Part shown: in pieces, positions 1 through 7,922 of the stretch | Numbering within the stretch: the stretch's first letter is position 1 | How the letters are laid out: every line of letters begins with the position of its first letter | Origin: Aurantimonas sp. 22II-16-19i | GTDB lineage: Bacteria > Pseudomonadota > Alphaproteobacteria > Rhizobiales > Rhizobiaceae | Reading direction: 5' to 3' | Length of the DNA: 64,000 nucleotides | Assembly (NCBI RefSeq): GCF_002088275.1 | Contig: NZ_AQQS01000010.1 | Coordinates: 1-64,000, forward strand | Made by a program: the position numbers and the translations under genes | The notes under the pieces: generated by a model | Seen by the model: the letters and a program-made list of their open reading frames with translations, nothing else | What the model was told of the DNA's origin: nothing | Database searches by the model: none

Positions 1-7
1 TTCTGGT

Positions 8-994
8 TCAGCCGGTGTGCGGCGCGTGCCCCCGCGTCTTCCACAGGCTCCAGACGACGCCGGCGGCGAGGATCGCGAAGGTCGCGCCGAGCGAGATTGC
101 CGGCGGGATCTTGTCGAGACCGAGGAGGTCGGCGGCGAAGACCTTGGCGCCGATGAAGATCAAGACGAAGGACAGCGCGACCTTGAGATACTGGAAGCGA
201 TGGATCATTGCCGCCAGCGCGAAATAGAGCGCGCGCAGGCCGAGGATGGCGAAGATGTTGGAGGTGTAGACGATGAAGGGGTCGGTGGTGATGGCGAAGA
301 TCGCCGGCACCGAATCCACCGCGAAGATCACGTCGGCGATCTCGATCATGATCAGCGCCATGAACAGCGGCGTGACATAGCGCGTCAGCTTGCCGGTCTT
401 CGGGTCCGGCTTGGTCACGAAGAAGCGCTCGCCATGGTGCTCGTCGGTGACGTTCAGGTGCCGGCGCAGGAACTTGACGAGCGGATTGTCGCCGAGCGGC
501 TTCTCCTTGCCATCGGTCAGCAGCATCTTGATGCCGGTCGCGATCAGGAAGGCGGCGAAGACGTAGAGCACCCAGGAGAAGTTGTTCACCAGCGCCGCGC
601 CGAAGCCGATCATGATGGCGCGCAGCACGATGACGCCGAGAATGCCCCAGAACAGCACTCGGTGCTGGTAGATCCGCGGCACGGCGAAGAACGAGAAGAT
701 CATCGCGATGACGAAGACGTTGTCCATCGCCAGCGCCTTCTCGACGACGAAGCCGGTGAAGTAGTCGATGGCCGGATCGACGCCCTTCAGCCACCAGACG
801 GCGCCGCCGAAGAGAAGGCCGAGGGTGATGTAGAAGGCGGAGAGCTTCAGGCTCTCGCTGACTTCGATCTCGTGGTCCTCCTTGTTGAGGATACCGAGGT
901 CGAAGGCGAGGACGAGCAGCACGAGGGCGAAGAATCCGCCCCACATCCAGAGCGGCGTGCCGAGCCATGGCGTCACGAGAAACGCAAGATCCAC
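8..994 (-). CDS. TerC/Alx-family integral membrane protein
   Basis: A multi-pass inner-membrane protein of 328 residues in the TerC/Alx/YkoY family, whose best-studied members take part in manganese export or pH-linked metal homeostasis. Seen: about nine hydrophobic segments and two family signature stretches, EKALAMDNVFVIAMIF and MIEIADVIFAVDSVPAIFA, whose acidic residues lie in membrane helices. I place the start at a GTG (994) because AGGAG sits 8 bases upstream. An in-frame ATG 45 bases further upstream (1039) would add 15 residues but overlaps a hairpin and has no ribosome site. The gene is transcribed away from the DUF1127 gene on the same strand. Metal specificity is inferred from the family only. 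Confidence 0.88.
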   Translation of the reverse strand: MDLAFLVTPWLGTPLWMWGGFFALVLLVLAFDLGILNKEDHEIEVSESLKLSAFYITLGLLFGGAVWWLKGVDPAIDYFTGFVVEKALAMDNVFVIAMIFSFFAVPRIYQHRVLFWGILGVIVLRAIMIGFGAALVNNFSWVLYVFAAFLIATGIKMLLTDGKEKPLGDNPLVKFLRRHLNVTDEHHGERFFVTKPDPKTGKLTRYVTPLFMALIMIEIADVIFAVDSVPAIFAITTDPFIVYTSNIFAILGLRALYFALAAMIHRFQYLKVALSFVLIFIGAKVFAADLLGLDKIPPAISLGATFAILAAGVVWSLWKTRGHAPHTG

Positions 995-1040
995 GGGTGT
1001 AACTCCTGCCGGCCGCGATGCCGAAAGAAGATCCGACATC

Positions 1041-1063
1041 GCGAGAGAGCCGGCAGCTCTCGC
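1041..1063 (-). promoter_or_regulatory. Leader hairpin before the TerC/Alx gene
   Basis: A perfect 7-bp inverted repeat (gcgagag/ctctcgc, 9-base loop) lies about 47 bases upstream of the GTG start. TerC/Alx genes often carry a manganese (yybP-ykoY) riboswitch here, but I could not match the conserved bases of that riboswitch, so this is recorded only as a leader stem-loop. It may be an mRNA structure controlling translation of the gene. Confidence 0.3.
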
Positions 1064-1185
1064 CAGAGGGGCCCGGATCAGGACGTTCCGGTCAGATGGG
1101 CGGGCCAGGCGACGCGATCAATCCCTCCCGTTGCGGGCACGACAGCGTTGGCGAAGACGTGATCTGCGCGTTATCGGACGTGTCA

Positions 1186-1377
1186 TCAGCTTGGCTTGTC
1201 CGTCCTGTCCGGAAACGATCCGCGCCCGTCCTTGAGTCCGATGTCCCGCAGGAGGCTGTCCGGCGCCGTGTCGATCCCCAGCGGATGCCCGCGACTGCCG
1301 GTCCGCCGGAAACCTTCGAGCACTCGGATCAGGGCGCGCACAGGGGCGCTCCCGGTTCGTTGGAACCTGGTCATTGG
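1186..1377 (-). CDS. DUF1127 micro-protein
   Basis: A basic 63-residue protein. Its C-terminal half contains APDSLLRDIGLKDGR, the hallmark LRDIGL stretch of DUF1127 (YjiS-like) proteins, small arginine-rich proteins which in some alphaproteobacteria influence RNA and phosphate metabolism. The start is the ATG at 1377, preceded by GGCGAGG at normal spacing; an upstream in-frame ATG (1431) lacks a ribosome site. It is divergent from a GcvA-type LysR gene 119 bases away, an arrangement common in Rhizobiales, where the regulator is suspected to control its neighbour. Function of this copy is unknown. Confidence 0.65.
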   Translation of the reverse strand, partial: PMTRFQRTGSAPVRALIRVLEGFRRTGSRGHPLGIDTAPDSLLRDIGLKDGRGSFPDRTDKPS

Positions 1378-1438
1378 GCACCTCGCCGGCAGCGCCGTCG
1401 GCGCCGCCATTCGTTGGATTCGATGGCCCAACGTGGCG

Positions 1439-1451
1439 CAATTGGCGATTG
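1439..1451. promoter_or_regulatory. Candidate LysR operator in the DUF1127/LysR divergent gap
   Basis: An inverted repeat CAAT-N5-ATTG lies in the 119-bp gap between the divergent DUF1127 and LysR genes, about 46 bases upstream of the LysR start. Position and dyad symmetry suit an autoregulatory LysR site, but the arms are only 4 bp, so chance is not excluded. Confidence 0.28.
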
Positions 1452-1496
1452 CCGACCAACGCGAACTGCCGCATCATACATAAGGAGGATTTATGC

Positions 1497-2423
1497 ATGA
1501 GCCGCCGTGACCTGCCGCCGCTCCCCGCGTTGCGCGCCTTCGAAGCGGCGGCGCGACATCTGAGCTTCACCCGAGCGGCGCAAGAGCTGGGCATGACCCA
1601 GGCCGCCATCAGCTATCAGATCAGGCTGCTGGAGGAGCGGCTGGGCGCGCCCGTCTTCCTGCGCCGCCCACGCGCCGTCGAGCTGACGCCGGCCGGCCGC
1701 CTGCTCGGCGCGGCTGCCAGCGACGCGCTGGACCGTCTGGCGGCGGCCTATGCGGCCGCGGGGAGCACTGCCGGCGGCGTCCTGTCGATCAGCGTCCTGC
1801 CCACCTTCGCCGCCCACTGGCTGGCGCCACGCATCGGGCGCTTCCAGATGAAGCATCCCGACATCGCCGTTCGCACCACTGCCACGCGCGAGGTCGCGGA
1901 TTTCAGCCGCGACGACGTCGACGTCGCGATCCGCAGCGGCAGGGGCGACTGGCCGGGACTGGCGGTCCAACCGCTCTTCCCGGTGGCATTCACGCCGATG
2001 CTGAGCCCGAAGGTCGTCGCGAGATGCGGCCCCGTCGAGACGCCGGCCGACATCTTGCGGCTGCTGCTGATCGATCCGGGCGACCGCTGGTGGCCCTTGT
2101 GGTTCGACGCCATGGGCGTTGCGGGCTACGATCCCGGCGCCCATCCCGACTCGCGCATGGGCGACCAGCATCTGGAGGCGCGGGCGGCGATGGGCGGACA
2201 TGGCGTCGCCATCCTCACCCCGGCCTTCTACCGCGAGGAGATCGAGGCCGGCCTCCTCCTGCAGCCCTTTCCCGCCGTGTCCGAGGCGGGCCAGTACTAC
2301 TTCCTCGTCTATCCCGAAGCACGCCGCAACGTGGCGAAGATCAGGGCATTCCGGGAGTGGTTCGACGAAGAGCTGCGGGGCGACGAGCTGCGGCGGGACG
2401 AGGCATCGGAGACGTTCGGCTGA
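1497..2423 (+). CDS. LysR-family transcriptional regulator, GcvA type
   Basis: A 308-residue LysR regulator. The N-terminal winged helix-turn-helix (about residues 5-63) begins LPPLPALRAFEAAARHLSFT and has the typical recognition stretch GMTQAAISYQIRLLEERLG. The rest is a periplasmic-binding-protein-like effector domain. The opening LPPLxALRxFEAAARHxSFTxAA is characteristic of the GcvA/AmpR subgroup. AAGGAGG lies 8 bases before the ATG at 1497; the longer frame back to 1374 has no start signal. It is divergent from the DUF1127 gene and ends 28 bases from a convergent kinase gene. The ligand and targets are unknown; it should not be assumed to control the glycine cleavage system. Confidence 0.9.
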   Translation: MSRRDLPPLPALRAFEAAARHLSFTRAAQELGMTQAAISYQIRLLEERLGAPVFLRRPRAVELTPAGRLLGAAASDALDRLAAAYAAAGSTAGGVLSISVLPTFAAHWLAPRIGRFQMKHPDIAVRTTATREVADFSRDDVDVAIRSGRGDWPGLAVQPLFPVAFTPMLSPKVVARCGPVETPADILRLLLIDPGDRWWPLWFDAMGVAGYDPGAHPDSRMGDQHLEARAAMGGHGVAILTPAFYREEIEAGLLLQPFPAVSEAGQYYFLVYPEARRNVAKIRAFREWFDEELRGDELRRDEASETFG

Positions 2424-2451
2424 GGCCGGTCGGGCTTCGGGGTCGCTCGTT

Positions 2452-3471
2452 TCAGAGCGACGCCGTCACGCAGATCCGGGCGCCGGGTCCGCCGCCATAG
2501 TCGACCTCCGCGCCGAGGCTCTGGGCCATCGCCTTGATCAGCCGCGTGCCGATGCCGGTGCCCTTCGGCTTGGCCGTCGGATCGTAGCCGGGCCCGTCGT
2601 CCTCGACGCTGAGCCGGAACATGGGGGTCTCCTGGACGAGACGGATGCGCACCTCGCCGGGCTCGGCGTTGCGATAGGCGTATTTGCAGGCATTGCCGAC
2701 GAGTTCGGTGACGATGATGCCGACGGAGACCGCCTTGTCCGTCTTCAGGCGGATGGGATCGGACTGCAGGCTCACCGTGCGGGGAGAGGTCGGCGTCGAC
2801 CAGGTGGCGGCAAGTTCCTCGGCCAGCGGAAGCAGATATTCCGCCATGTCGATGGTGGCGATGTCGTCGGAATTGTAGAGTCGGCGATGCACCTGGGCGA
2901 TCGCGGCGATCCGCTGCTGGGTGTCCTTCAGGGCGCCTTTCGCATCCTCGCTGGTGGCGGCCGATGCCTGGAGGTTCACGAAAGCGGACAGGATCTGCAG
3001 GCTGTTGGCGACACGGTGGTTCGCCTCCTTCACCATCGCCGCCAGCCGCTCGTTCGAGGCGATCAGCGCCTGTTCGGCCTGTTCCTTGGCCGCCAGCAGC
3101 GCGCGACGCTCCAGCGACTGCCGGAAGCTCGACGCGAGAAGATCGAAGAACTCCTCGCCGATGGTCTTGACGACATAATCCGACGCGCCGGCCTTCAGGG
3201 CAGCGACGGCGACGGAGGTCTCGTCGGAACCGGTGACGAAGACGACGGGCGGCGGCGCCGCGAGCGCCGCAATGGCCTCGAGCGCCTCGAGCCCCGTCTT
3301 GCCGGGCATGTAGTGGTCGATGGCGACGAGATCGAAGCCGCCTTCGGCCAGTCGCCCGACACCGCTGTCGGCGTCGGCGGCCGTTTCCACCTCGAAGCCA
3401 CGCCGACGCAAGGCCCGGCTGGTGAGAACCCTCAGCCCCTCGTCGTCATCGATGTAGAGAACTCGTGGCAT
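2452..3471 (-). CDS. Receiver-HisKA_2 hybrid signalling histidine kinase
   Basis: A soluble 339-residue kinase. Residues 3-115 form a CheY-like receiver with acidic pocket IDDD, phosphoacceptor Asp52 (in IDHYMPG) and conserved Lys102. Then comes a short coiled coil and a HisKA_2 dimerisation domain with His152 in EANHRVANSLQI. The C-terminus is an HATPase domain with N-box ELVGNACKYA and G-boxes DDGPGYD and GTGIGTRLI. It has no membrane segment or sensor domain, so it is probably driven by an upstream phosphodonor, for example the CHASE3 kinase two genes upstream on the same strand. Kinases of this class often feed PhyR-type general stress or light signalling, which is inference here. Confidence 0.88.
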   Translation of the reverse strand: MPRVLYIDDDEGLRVLTSRALRRRGFEVETAADADSGVGRLAEGGFDLVAIDHYMPGKTGLEALEAIAALAAPPPVVFVTGSDETSVAVAALKAGASDYVVKTIGEEFFDLLASSFRQSLERRALLAAKEQAEQALIASNERLAAMVKEANHRVANSLQILSAFVNLQASAATSEDAKGALKDTQQRIAAIAQVHRRLYNSDDIATIDMAEYLLPLAEELAATWSTPTSPRTVSLQSDPIRLKTDKAVSVGIIVTELVGNACKYAYRNAEPGEVRIRLVQETPMFRLSVEDDGPGYDPTAKPKGTGIGTRLIKAMAQSLGAEVDYGGGPGARICVTASL

Positions 3472-3601
3472 CGGCCTCGACTTTGAGTATGCGGCAGGAA
3501 CCGGTCGCAGCGATGACCATCCGCAGGCATGACGGACCTAACCTGAAAGCTATGAAAAAACCAGTAGAACAAGAACTTGGACGCGCAGGGCGCCGAAAGA
3601 C

Positions 3602-4048
3602 TCAGTCCATCTCCGGATCCGGCACCTGAATGACCGACAGGAACAACCCCAGCTGGCGGATCGCCTGAGCGAACGTCTCGTAGTTGACCGGCTTGGTTAT
3701 GTAGACATTGGCGCCGAGATCGTAGCAACGCTCGATCTCGACCTTGTCGTCGGTCGTCGTCAGAACGACCACCGGGGTCCGCTTCAACGGGCTGTCGGGG
3801 GCCTTCATCTTCTGGAGGATGTCGATGCCGCTCATGTCCGGCAGGTTAAGGTCGAGGAGCACCAGCGCCGGTCCGTTGCGGGCCGGGCCTTCCGGCGCGT
3901 CGAAGAGATACTGGAGCGCCGCCGTCCCCTCGAGGAAGTGGCGGATGGGGTTGTTGACGCCGGCGCGCCGGATGTTCTTCTCGATCAGCCGCGCATGTCC
4001 CTCGTCATCTTCGATCATGACGATGTTGACGGTCTGGTGTTTGCTCAC
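3602..4048 (-). CDS. Single-domain response regulator, Rcp1-like
   Basis: A 148-residue stand-alone receiver with no output domain. Seen: acidic pocket EDD (residues 13-15), phosphoacceptor Asp66 in LLDLNLPDMSG, a switch threonine in VVVLTTT, and Lys119 in YITKPVN. The extended loop between strand 2 and Asp66 and the C-terminal IRQLGLFLSVI resemble Rcp1, the regulator of cyanobacterial phytochrome Cph1, and its many bacterial relatives. It starts with GTG overlapping the stop of the kinase gene by 4 bases (GTGA), so the two are translationally coupled and presumably partners. It ends 130 bases before the receiver-HisKA_2 kinase. Confidence 0.9.
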   Translation of the reverse strand: MSKHQTVNIVMIEDDEGHARLIEKNIRRAGVNNPIRHFLEGTAALQYLFDAPEGPARNGPALVLLDLNLPDMSGIDILQKMKAPDSPLKRTPVVVLTTTDDKVEIERCYDLGANVYITKPVNYETFAQAIRQLGLFLSVIQVPDPEMD

Positions 4049-5601
4049 GTCTGAGATCCCTGTTGCGGTGCGAGTGCCATCGGAAGCGAGAGGCGGAACG
4101 TCGCGCCCTCGCCGAGTGCGGACTCGCAGCTTATGGTGCCGCCCAATCGGTATGCCAGAGCCCGCACATGGGCAAGCCCGATCCCCTCGCCCGGCTGATC
4201 CTGGGTTCCGGAGCGCCGGAACAGGTCGAAGATGCGCTCGTGATCCCTCGGATCGATGCCGCGGCCATTGTCCTCGACCTCGTAGAGCACGCGGCCGGCA
4301 TGCTTGCGACCCCGAATAGTGACGCGCCCCGGGCGATCCGACTTGAGATATTTGAGGGCGTTTTCGACAAGGTTCGAAAGGATCTGCTCGACCGCCAGCC
4401 GGTCGGTCACCACCGTCGGCAACGGCTCCGCATCGACGGTCACGCCGAGGTCGTCGATGCGGTGCTGGAGGCTGTCGACGATGCCTTCGGCCAGTGCATT
4501 CATGTCGACGGCTTCCGGCGTCAGCACCCGGCGACCTTCCCGCGACAGTCTGAGGATCGCGTTGATCAGCCGGTCCATCTTCTCGGTCGAGGTGCGAATG
4601 AAGCCGATCGCCTCCGGCAGATCCTCGCGCACCGCATATTTCATCTCGTCGGTGACGAGATCGGCCTGCCGCTCCTCGACACTGTCGACGAGTTCGGACA
4701 GCGGCTTGATCGCGGCGTCGAGCTCGGCGGTGAAGCCCATGACGTTGACCAGCGGCGATCTCAGATCATGGGAGACGATGTAGGCGAAGCGCTGGATCTC
4801 GGCATTGGCGCGCTGCAGCTCGGCGGTCCGTTCCTGCACCGCCGATTCCAGATCTTCGTTGAGAACCTGCAGCTGCGTTCCCGTCTCGGCAAGGGCTCGC
4901 AGCGTCCGCCGTGTCGCCCAGATCGTCCCGGCGGCGACGAGCAGGAAGAGAAGCGCCGCGACCGATGCGACGATCGTCGACAGCTGGACACTGCCGCGGC
5001 GCTCGGCCTCTCGCGAGATCAGCAGTCGCCGCTCCGCGACGCTCATCTCTTCCGAGAGGGCGCGCAACTGTTCCACGACCGCGATGTTCTCCTCGTCAAG
5101 GAGGCTGGCGCCCCGGATGCCGCGGCCCCCGGCCTGCTTGTCGGCGATCGACTCGCGAAGGAGTGCCAGATACCGGTCCGTCAGTTCGCGGAACCTCGCG
5201 ACTCGTGCAACCTGATCGGGATTGTCGATGGTCAGATCGGTGATTCGCTGCATCTGAACCGGGATCGCGGCGGCGGTCTTCTCGAAGGTTTCAATGAATC
5301 GCGGATTGCCTTCCAGAAGATACCCCCGGCGCGCCGCTTCGATGCGCTCGTCGAGCCGATTGAGATCGGCGACTGCGGCTTCGACCTCGATCGTGTGAGA
5401 GACGAGCTGGCTGAAGTCCTGGCTGCGTTCGAACGCCCAGACGACGGCCCAGGCGGCGATGGCCAGCGTGGCGAAGCCGGCGGCGATGGCGAAGAAGATC
5501 GCGCGGTTGGCCCGGCGTTGGGATCTCTGCATCGGGTCGTTCGGGACCGTTCTTGAAGCGGCGTTCCACAGGGCCGCTTGGGGGCCGGGAACGCTCGCCA
5601 T
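4045..5601 (-). CDS. CHASE3-domain sensor histidine kinase
   Basis: A membrane histidine kinase of 518 residues. Membrane helix 1 is at about 32-55. A periplasmic CHASE3 domain (about 60-200) contains the repeated helical pattern LDERIEAARRGYLLEGN, and membrane helix 2 is at about 207-228. A coiled coil leads to a HisKA domain with His278 in SHDLRSPLVN, and the HATPase domain has NLVENALKY, DNGRGID, FDLFRR and GEGIGLAHV. The ligand of CHASE3 domains is unknown. The kinase and the downstream Rcp1-like regulator overlap by 4 bases and should form a cognate pair. The start is uncertain: ATG 5601 or ATG 5532 (MQRSQRRANRAIFF), neither with a strong ribosome site. Confidence 0.88.
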   Translation of the reverse strand: MASVPGPQAALWNAASRTVPNDPMQRSQRRANRAIFFAIAAGFATLAIAAWAVVWAFERSQDFSQLVSHTIEVEAAVADLNRLDERIEAARRGYLLEGNPRFIETFEKTAAAIPVQMQRITDLTIDNPDQVARVARFRELTDRYLALLRESIADKQAGGRGIRGASLLDEENIAVVEQLRALSEEMSVAERRLLISREAERRGSVQLSTIVASVAALLFLLVAAGTIWATRRTLRALAETGTQLQVLNEDLESAVQERTAELQRANAEIQRFAYIVSHDLRSPLVNVMGFTAELDAAIKPLSELVDSVEERQADLVTDEMKYAVREDLPEAIGFIRTSTEKMDRLINAILRLSREGRRVLTPEAVDMNALAEGIVDSLQHRIDDLGVTVDAEPLPTVVTDRLAVEQILSNLVENALKYLKSDRPGRVTIRGRKHAGRVLYEVEDNGRGIDPRDHERIFDLFRRSGTQDQPGEGIGLAHVRALAYRLGGTISCESALGEGATFRLSLPMALAPQQGSQT

Positions 5602-5723
5602 GATCGCTCGACCGCTGGGAAGAACGATGAGTTGCGTTGCAATGCTCTGTAGCCCGGCCTCCGATGCCGCTCAAGAGCCGGCAGGGGGAAGGTTGCGAAA
5701 AGCGGTGGAGCCTGGGCCGCTCG

Positions 5724-7802
5724 CTACTTCACCAGGACCTGCGAGCTCGCGGCGGCCCCGGTCGCATCGACGACGGAGATGGCCAGAAAACCCGGCTCCT
5801 TCGGCTGGAAGGCCGACTGGCGCAGGAGCTGGTCCTGTTCGACGGGCAGTCCGTCGACATACCATGTGAAGGGGGGCCGGCCATTGCGCACCTTCAGATA
5901 GAGCGGGGCCGTCGCACCGTCGCGCCCGCCGGGTCCGAAGAGCTCGATGCGGCTGCGGTCCGGCGGATAGACGATCTCAGGCTTCAGGCCCGCCTGGCGG
6001 CGCTCGGCCGCTCGCCCCACCCGCTGCAGCGGCGGCGGCAGGCCGGCGCCGGCCGAGGCGAGGATGCCGGGCGGCGGGCCGACGAGGCGCGTCGCAGGTC
6101 CGATCCGCGAGAACACGTCATGCATCACCGGCACGGCGGCATCCTGGCCTATAAGGCCGGGCACCGGTGCGCCGTCCGGCCGCCCGAGCCAGACTCCGAC
6201 CACGTGGCGGCCGTCATAGCCGACGGTCCAGGCGTCGCGGTAGCCGTAGGAGGTGCCGGTCTTGTGGGCGATCTCGCCGGGCGAGCCCTTGGTGGTCGAG
6301 GTCGCGCCGGCCAGGATCGAGGTGACGTACCATGCCGCCTGCTCGGACAGGATGCGCCGGTGCACCTGCGGCTCGCCGCCGGCCTCGATGTGGAGGGGCA
6401 CCGAGACCCCGCCATTGGCGACACCCGCATAGAGCCGCACGAGATCCTCGAGCGTCAGGCCGAGACCGCCGAGGCCGATGGCGAGGCCCGGCAGCGACCG
6501 GTCGCCGAGCTCCGGCCGCGCGCCGGCGCGGCGGATGCGATGGACGAGCCGGCTCGGGCCGACGGCGGCCAGAAGCTCGACCGCCGGCAGGTTGCGCGAC
6601 AGCTGCAGGGCCCGGCGGGCGGTGATCACGCCCTCGAAATGATGGTCGAAATTCTGCGGTGTGTAGCCGGAGAACCCGCCCGGCGAATCGTCGACGAGGC
6701 TTTCCGGATGGGCGACGCCGCGCTCGAAGGCGAGGCCGTAGATCAGCGGCTTGAGGGTCGAGCCCGGCGAGCGCAGCGCCTGGGTCAGGTCGACGAAGCC
6801 CTGCCGGGAACGGTCGAAGACATCGGGCGAGCCGACCTCGGCGAGGATTTCCCCCGTCGCGTGATCGGCGACGACGAGAGCGAGGGAGACAGGGCTCTTC
6901 AGGCTCTTCGCCTTCTGCCGCGCATAGGTCTCGAGCGCCTCCTGCAGCCGGCCGTCGATCGTCAGGTTGATCGGGCTGCGCTGCGGGCTCGCCGCGTGCA
7001 GCCGGTCCGACACATGCGCCGCCATCATCGGCATCTGCCGCCGCACCGCCGGCATCGGCTCGCGCTCCGCCCGGCCGGCCTCCCGCCCGTCGATGACGGA
7101 GAGTTCGGCCATGCGGGCGAGCACCCGGTCGCGGGCGGCCCTGGCGCGGTCGGGGAAGCGGTCCGGCCGGTAGCGCTCGGGCGATTGCGGGAGCGCGACG
7201 AGGAGCGCGGCCTCCGCCGCCGTCAGCCGCCGCGGCTCCTTGCCGAAGAGCTGCAGCGAGGCGGCCCTGATCCCCTCGACATTGCCGCCATAGGGCGCCA
7301 GCCGGAAATACAGCGACAGGATCTCAGCCTTGTCGTAGCGCCGCTCCAGGGCGATCGCCGTCAGCATCTGCTCGATCTTCGCCGGGACGCTCCCCGTCGG
7401 CAGATTGCCCAGCATGCGGGCGACCTGCATGGTCAGGGTCGACCCGCCGGAGACGATGCGGCGGTGGCGCAGCGACTGCCAGGCGGCCCGGATGAGCGCC
7501 CGCCCGTCGATGCCTCCGTGGTCGAGGAAGCGCTTGTCCTCCCAGGCGAGCAGCATCTTCAGGAAGCGCGGGTCGACGTCGCCGCCGGTCGCGGCCAGCC
7601 GCCAGCGGCCGTCGCTGACCGGAAAGGCCCGCAGCAGCCGCCCCTCCCGGTCGACCACCTCGACCCCGACCTCGGGCTGCGACAGCGCGGCGACGCGCTG
7701 TCCAACGGCCGCCTCGAAGGCGGACCAGGACCAGAGGCCGGCGATGAGGAACAGGAGGAGGCCGAGGAGCCCGGCCTGTGCCGCGCGGCGCAGCGACGAC
7801 AT
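5724..7802 (-). CDS. pbpC: Penicillin-binding protein 1C
   Basis: A bifunctional peptidoglycan synthase, 692 residues, anchored by an N-terminal helix (about 8-28). The glycosyltransferase 51 domain has catalytic glutamate motif WEDKRFLDHGG (Glu88) and GGSTLTMQVARM. The transpeptidase domain has SxxK serine Ser348 in RSPGSTLKPL, an SRN triad (LSRNLPAVE) and HKTGTSYGYRDAW. It ends in the beta-rich PbpC C-terminal domain. The ATG at 7802 is chosen; the frame extends to a TTG (7871) with no ribosome site. It lies 120 bases downstream of the alpha-2-macroglobulin gene on the same strand, the yfhM-pbpC pairing known from Escherichia coli. It probably helps repair or crosslink murein alongside that protein. 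Confidence 0.94.
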   Translation of the reverse strand: MSSLRRAAQAGLLGLLLFLIAGLWSWSAFEAAVGQRVAALSQPEVGVEVVDREGRLLRAFPVSDGRWRLAATGGDVDPRFLKMLLAWEDKRFLDHGGIDGRALIRAAWQSLRHRRIVSGGSTLTMQVARMLGNLPTGSVPAKIEQMLTAIALERRYDKAEILSLYFRLAPYGGNVEGIRAASLQLFGKEPRRLTAAEAALLVALPQSPERYRPDRFPDRARAARDRVLARMAELSVIDGREAGRAEREPMPAVRRQMPMMAAHVSDRLHAASPQRSPINLTIDGRLQEALETYARQKAKSLKSPVSLALVVADHATGEILAEVGSPDVFDRSRQGFVDLTQALRSPGSTLKPLIYGLAFERGVAHPESLVDDSPGGFSGYTPQNFDHHFEGVITARRALQLSRNLPAVELLAAVGPSRLVHRIRRAGARPELGDRSLPGLAIGLGGLGLTLEDLVRLYAGVANGGVSVPLHIEAGGEPQVHRRILSEQAAWYVTSILAGATSTTKGSPGEIAHKTGTSYGYRDAWTVGYDGRHVVGVWLGRPDGAPVPGLIGQDAAVPVMHDVFSRIGPATRLVGPPPGILASAGAGLPPPLQRVGRAAERRQAGLKPEIVYPPDRSRIELFGPGGRDGATAPLYLKVRNGRPPFTWYVDGLPVEQDQLLRQSAFQPKEPGFLAISVVDATGAAASSQVLVK

Positions 7803-7922
7803 GTCAGCCAAGCCCCGAACGGGCGACCGGCACGGGCTGCCAAATGCCCGCGCCTTTCGCGTCGAGGACAAGCCGGGCGGGCGCCCCCGTCGCGATACGG
7901 ATGCCTCGCATCGGTGTGCCCG

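Noticed and set aside
1041-1185. yybP-ykoY manganese riboswitch upstream of the TerC/Alx gene
   Set aside because: Conserved loop bases could not be matched by eye; only a simple hairpin is supported. A covariance search would settle it.
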